From Dehalococcoidales bacterium (GTDB lineage Bacteria > Chloroflexota > Dehalococcoidia > Dehalococcoidales > Fen-1064), in the NCBI GenBank assembly GCA_028713395.1, contig JAQTOJ010000017.1, positions 1 through 14,827 on the forward strand: DNA of 14,827 nt, written 5' to 3'. Position numbers and translations under genes: made by a program. The notes under the pieces were generated by a model that was not told the origin of the DNA, did no database searches, and saw only the letters and a program-made list of their open reading frames with translations. Of the stretch, positions 12,692 to 14,827 are shown piece by piece; within the stretch, counting starts at the first letter, position 1, and each line of letters begins with the position of its first letter.

Positions 12692-13969
12692 ATGAGCAGT
12701 TTCAAGGATACCCCGGTAGTTTTTCCCGCGCGTTTGGCGGGATTTATCACGCGCCGCGAAGGGGTGAAATTCCTGCAGTTGAAATCCAACCCGCCGTTAC
12801 CGGCGGTACCGCCCGACAAGGCCGGTCGCGATGACTGGGCGTCTCTCTATATCCACATCCCGTTTTGCCGGTCGCTTTGCCCCTTCTGCTGCTTTAACCG
12901 TTATCTGCTGGACGAGGCCAAGGCCCGCCGCTATTTTGCCAACCTGAAAAAAGAAGTTCAGATGTATATCGACCGCGGGTTCAAGTTTTCCGACTTTTAT
13001 TTCGGCGGCGGCACCCCGACAGTACTGATGGATGAATTGGAGAGCTTTATCGGGTTTTTGAAAGCCAATTTCAAGGTGAAGCAGATTTCATTGGAAACCA
13101 CCCACCGGGAAATCAATGCCGAAACCATAAATGCCTTGCAGAAAATGGGGGTGAACCGCCTATCCATCGGCGTGCAGAGCTTTAACAACGACTTGCTGAA
13201 GGAGATGGGCCGCACGGTGGGCACCGGTGAAGAAGCCAGGGAAAAATTGATGATGGCGGAGGGGCATTTCCAGACGGTCAACGCCGATTTTATCTTTAAT
13301 TTCCCCAGCCAGACAATCGAGCAGTTTACGGCGGACGTGGCCGCTTTCAAGCAAATGGGCATCGACCAGGCGACTTTCTACCCGCTGATGCCCTCGCCGC
13401 ATAAAAAGACCAAACTGGAAAGGAAATTCAGCAAGGTGGAGACTTCCCGCGAAAAAGCCTTTTACGATGTGATTCTGCGGGAATTGTTTAGCGGCGGGTA
13501 TCAGGCTTCAACGGCCTGGTGTTTCTCCCGCGGCCAACGGCAGATCGATGAATACATTATTGACTATGATGATTATGTGGGCGTGGGCGCGGGGAGTGTG
13601 GGGTTCTTGAACGGCGATTTTTACGTCAATACCTTCTCACTGGAAAAATACGATAGGATGATCAACGGCGGGCAAATGCCCATCGTCAACTGGCGGCGGC
13701 TGACGGAGAGGGAACATTTGCGCTATTATATGCTGACCAAGTTGTTCGGGATGGCGCTGGACCCGGAAAAATTCCGGCAACGTTTCCGGGCGGATATTCA
13801 TACGAAACTCCGGCTGGAGCTGGCTTTTTTCAAGACCTTCGGTTTGGTAAAAGAAAACGGGCAGATAGCGGTAACGCCGAAAGGCATGTACACCCTCTGC
13901 GTCATGCAAAAAGAATTTTTCGCGGCGCTCAACACTTTGCGCGAGAGATATATCGAGGAGCAACTTTAG
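12692..13969 (+). CDS. Radical SAM protein of the HemN/HemW/ChuW type
   Basis: The 425-residue protein has a [4Fe-4S]/S-adenosylmethionine core. LYIHIPFCRSLCPFCCF (52-68) contains the cluster cysteines Cys59, Cys63 and Cys66, with Cys67 directly after. Next come FGGGTPT (104-110, SAM binding), LSIGVQSFNNDLLKEMGRT (158-174) and NADFIFNFPSQT. A C-terminal region with DYVGVGAGSVGFLNGDFYVNTFSLEKY and YYMLTKLFG resembles the HemN C-terminal domain. The order matches coproporphyrinogen dehydrogenase HemN, heme chaperone HemW and anaerobilin synthase ChuW. HemW is disfavoured: about 50 residues precede the cluster motif and the HemW-type HNxxYW motif before the glycine-rich segment is absent. HemN is doubtful because the usual CxxxCxxCxC ends in CC here. 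The substrate is undetermined. The ATG 12692 has only AAGG upstream. It lies 59 nt behind the lipoprotein gene. Confidence 0.85.
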   Translation: MSSFKDTPVVFPARLAGFITRREGVKFLQLKSNPPLPAVPPDKAGRDDWASLYIHIPFCRSLCPFCCFNRYLLDEAKARRYFANLKKEVQMYIDRGFKFSDFYFGGGTPTVLMDELESFIGFLKANFKVKQISLETTHREINAETINALQKMGVNRLSIGVQSFNNDLLKEMGRTVGTGEEAREKLMMAEGHFQTVNADFIFNFPSQTIEQFTADVAAFKQMGIDQATFYPLMPSPHKKTKLERKFSKVETSREKAFYDVILRELFSGGYQASTAWCFSRGQRQIDEYIIDYDDYVGVGAGSVGFLNGDFYVNTFSLEKYDRMINGGQMPIVNWRRLTEREHLRYYMLTKLFGMALDPEKFRQRFRADIHTKLRLELAFFKTFGLVKENGQIAVTPKGMYTLCVMQKEFFAALNTLRERYIEEQL

Positions 13970-13983
13970 TCGTTCACCCTCAC

Positions 13984-14037
13984 CCCGTATCGGAGTACGG
14001 GCAAGCTTTGTCTACTCTCCCATCAAGGGAGAGTAGA
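13984..14037. repeat. Paired palindromes, CCCGTATC and CTCCC/GGGAG types
   Basis: CCCGTA (13984-13989), loop TCGGAG, TACGGG (13996-14001) is followed by TCTACTCTCCC (14011-14021), loop ATCAA, GGGAGAGTAGA (14027-14037), an 11-bp perfect stem. Neither is followed by a T-run. Confidence 0.75.
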
Positions 14038-14101
14038 TGGTTACGAAAGGACAAGAGCGGGGTATTTTGCTTCAATATGGGAATGAATGACACAACGGTT
14101 T

Positions 14102-14136
14102 GAGATTGCAGCGTCGCTTCGCTCCTCGCAAAGACG
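14102..14136. repeat. Dispersed element, GAGATTGC...CTCGCAA type, copy 2
   Basis: GAGATTGCAGCG...CTCCTCGCAAAGACG corresponds to the element at 7227-7260 with scattered differences. Confidence 0.6.
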
Positions 14137-14141
14137 GATAC

Positions 14142-14162
14142 GCACAGGCGGGACGCCTGTGC
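14142..14162. repeat. 9-bp perfect hairpin
   Basis: GCACAGGCG (14142-14150), loop GGA, CGCCTGTGC (14154-14162). Confidence 0.65.
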
Positions 14163-14182
14163 CACCAAAGGCGAGGGACAAA

Positions 14183-14216
14183 TCCCTCTGTATCTCCCCT
14201 TAAACTTAAGGGGAGA
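14183..14216. repeat. CTCCC/GGGAG palindrome, 10-bp arms
   Basis: TCTCCCCTTA (14193-14202), loop AACT, TAAGGGGAGA (14207-14216), perfect. The 15-mer TCCCTCTGTATCTCC at 14183-14197 is identical to 8986-9000. Confidence 0.75.
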
Positions 14217-14351
14217 CAAAATACGATGGATCCCAGACTTGATCCGGGAGGGGCATGATGACATTGGGATAAAGGATGCCACCCTCATCTGTATCTTCTA
14301 CCATCGAGGGAGAGAAGGAGTCATAAGTGAAAACATGAAAAGGATAATGAA

Positions 14352-14687
14352 ATGACGGACAAGGTAATTTTCATTCAAGCCGAGGGGTTGGGCAGGGGTG
14401 ACGACAGGTTAGGCGCGATGCTGATGGCGAATTACCTGCGTTTACTGGGGGAAAGCCCGCAAAAACCCGGTATGATCATCCTCTGGAACGCCGGGGTGAA
14501 ACTGGCGTGCGATGGTTCGGCTCTGCTGGAATACCTGAAAAAATTGCAAGCGCAGGGCGTGGAAATACTCGCCTGCACCACCTGCCTGGAATATTTCGAG
14601 CTGAAAGAAAAACTGGCGGTGGGCAAACCTACGACGATGGTCAAATCCATTGAAGCGATGATGCAGCGGGAAGTGGTCGCGCTGTAG
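14352..14687 (+). CDS. DsrE-fold protein, YedF C-terminal type
   Basis: The 111-residue protein matches the C-terminal DsrE-like half of YedF proteins (sulfurtransferase-like, often linked to selenium metabolism). Typical segments are VIFIQAEGLGRGDDRLGAMLMANYLRLL (5-32), ILWNAGVKLACDGSALLEYLKKLQAQGVEILACTTCLEYFELKEKLAVG (43-91). YedF usually reads CGTCLxY where this has CTTCLEY, with Cys75 and Cys78 as candidate reactive thiols; Cys53 is a third. Full-length YedF carries a TusA-like domain in front (about 70-80 residues); that domain is absent here and the upstream DNA is repeat mosaic, not a lost coding region that I can see. The ATG at 14352 has AAAAGGA about 8 nt upstream. No selenium or sulfur genes are adjacent, so its role is open. 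Confidence 0.9.
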   Translation: MTDKVIFIQAEGLGRGDDRLGAMLMANYLRLLGESPQKPGMIILWNAGVKLACDGSALLEYLKKLQAQGVEILACTTCLEYFELKEKLAVGKPTTMVKSIEAMMQREVVAL

Positions 14688-14716
14688 ATAATAGCGGCTT
14701 TTTATCCATAAAAGTG

Positions 14717-14745
14717 TTGCATCAATCTGTTTATGGGGTTATAAT
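14717..14745 (+). promoter_or_regulatory. Candidate sigma70 promoter at the right edge
   Basis: TTGCAT (14717-14722) and a perfect TATAAT (14740-14745) are 17 nt apart. They point to a gene that begins near or past the window end. Confidence 0.6.
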
Positions 14746-14774
14746 TTACCTACTTTTGGCTATACCTACAACAC

Positions 14775-14827
14775 ATGATAGACCTCCCGCGTGAGCATTT
14801 GATTTTACAACGACCCAACGGGGATTC
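14775..14827 (+). CDS. Possible start of a gene cut by the window end
   Basis: An ATG at 14775, 30 nt after the TATAAT box, opens a frame MIDLPREHLILQRPNGD without stop to the window end. There is no Shine-Dalgarno and only 17 codons are visible, so neither identity nor reality can be judged. Confidence 0.3.
   Translation, partial: MIDLPREHLILQRPNGD

Larger units (their letters stand above)
13970..14351. other. 382-bp intergenic mosaic of palindromic repeats
   Basis: No gene found. In order it contains a CCCGTATC hairpin and a CTACTCTCCC hairpin (13984-14037), a GAGATTGC element (14102-14136), a 9-bp hairpin (14142-14162), a CTCCCCTTA hairpin (14183-14216), a degenerate GATGGATCCC...GATGAC element (about 14225-14261) and a degenerate CTGTATCTTC...GAGGGAGAG element (about 14281-14316). 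Confidence 0.7.

Noticed and set aside
13970..14351. CRISPR-like array in the repeat-rich spacer
   Set aside because: The repeats differ from each other, spacing is irregular, and no direct repeat of 23-40 nt recurs; no cas genes are nearby.

Overview
The window reads as chromosomal DNA of a bacterium in the Chloroflexota, most likely class Dehalococcoidia. This rests on a 23S-5S pair with no 16S or tRNA in view, followed by clpC, a small biotinyl protein, ispD, ispF and cysS. That order is the one I recall from Dehalococcoides genomes, and the placement is from memory, not from a search. Base composition looks near 50% G+C.

Layout. Bases 1-998 are the 3' third of a 23S rRNA, and 5S rRNA follows at about 1231-1354. 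A plus-strand housekeeping block comes next: clpC (AAA+ unfoldase), a terminator, a stand-alone biotin-carrier domain with its own promoter, a second terminator, then ispD, ispF and cysS. IspD and IspF are two steps of the MEP isoprenoid pathway, and cysS lies 10 nt behind ispF. A 19-bp hairpin at 7266-7308 closes the block and also serves the convergent minus-strand pair tetR and an unrecognised 215-aa gene. Across a 492-bp spacer holding a TetR-type palindrome, a zinc-dependent MDR dehydrogenase runs divergently, followed by a small membrane protein. The rest holds a minus-strand DedA protein, a doubtful 72-aa membrane protein, a lipoprotein with a ten-unit Thr/Pro pentapeptide array, a HemN/HemW-like radical SAM protein, a DsrE-fold YedF-type protein, and at the right edge a promoter with the start of another possible gene.

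Two themes stand out. First, most spacers between transcription units carry short imperfect palindromes from a few recurring families (CCCTCTGTATCTCC...GGGGAGA, CCCGTATC...TACGGGACAGG, CGCTGGATyCC...GGAATGACG, GAGATTGC...CTCGCAA). They are assembled in different combinations and do not interrupt any gene I call. Second, the tetR / 215-aa / dehydrogenase cluster looks like a locally regulated unit with an unknown substrate and an uncharacterised partner. I see no CRISPR array, prophage, insertion sequence or tRNA. The 23S rRNA carries a natural A2057-U2611 pair in the macrolide site.
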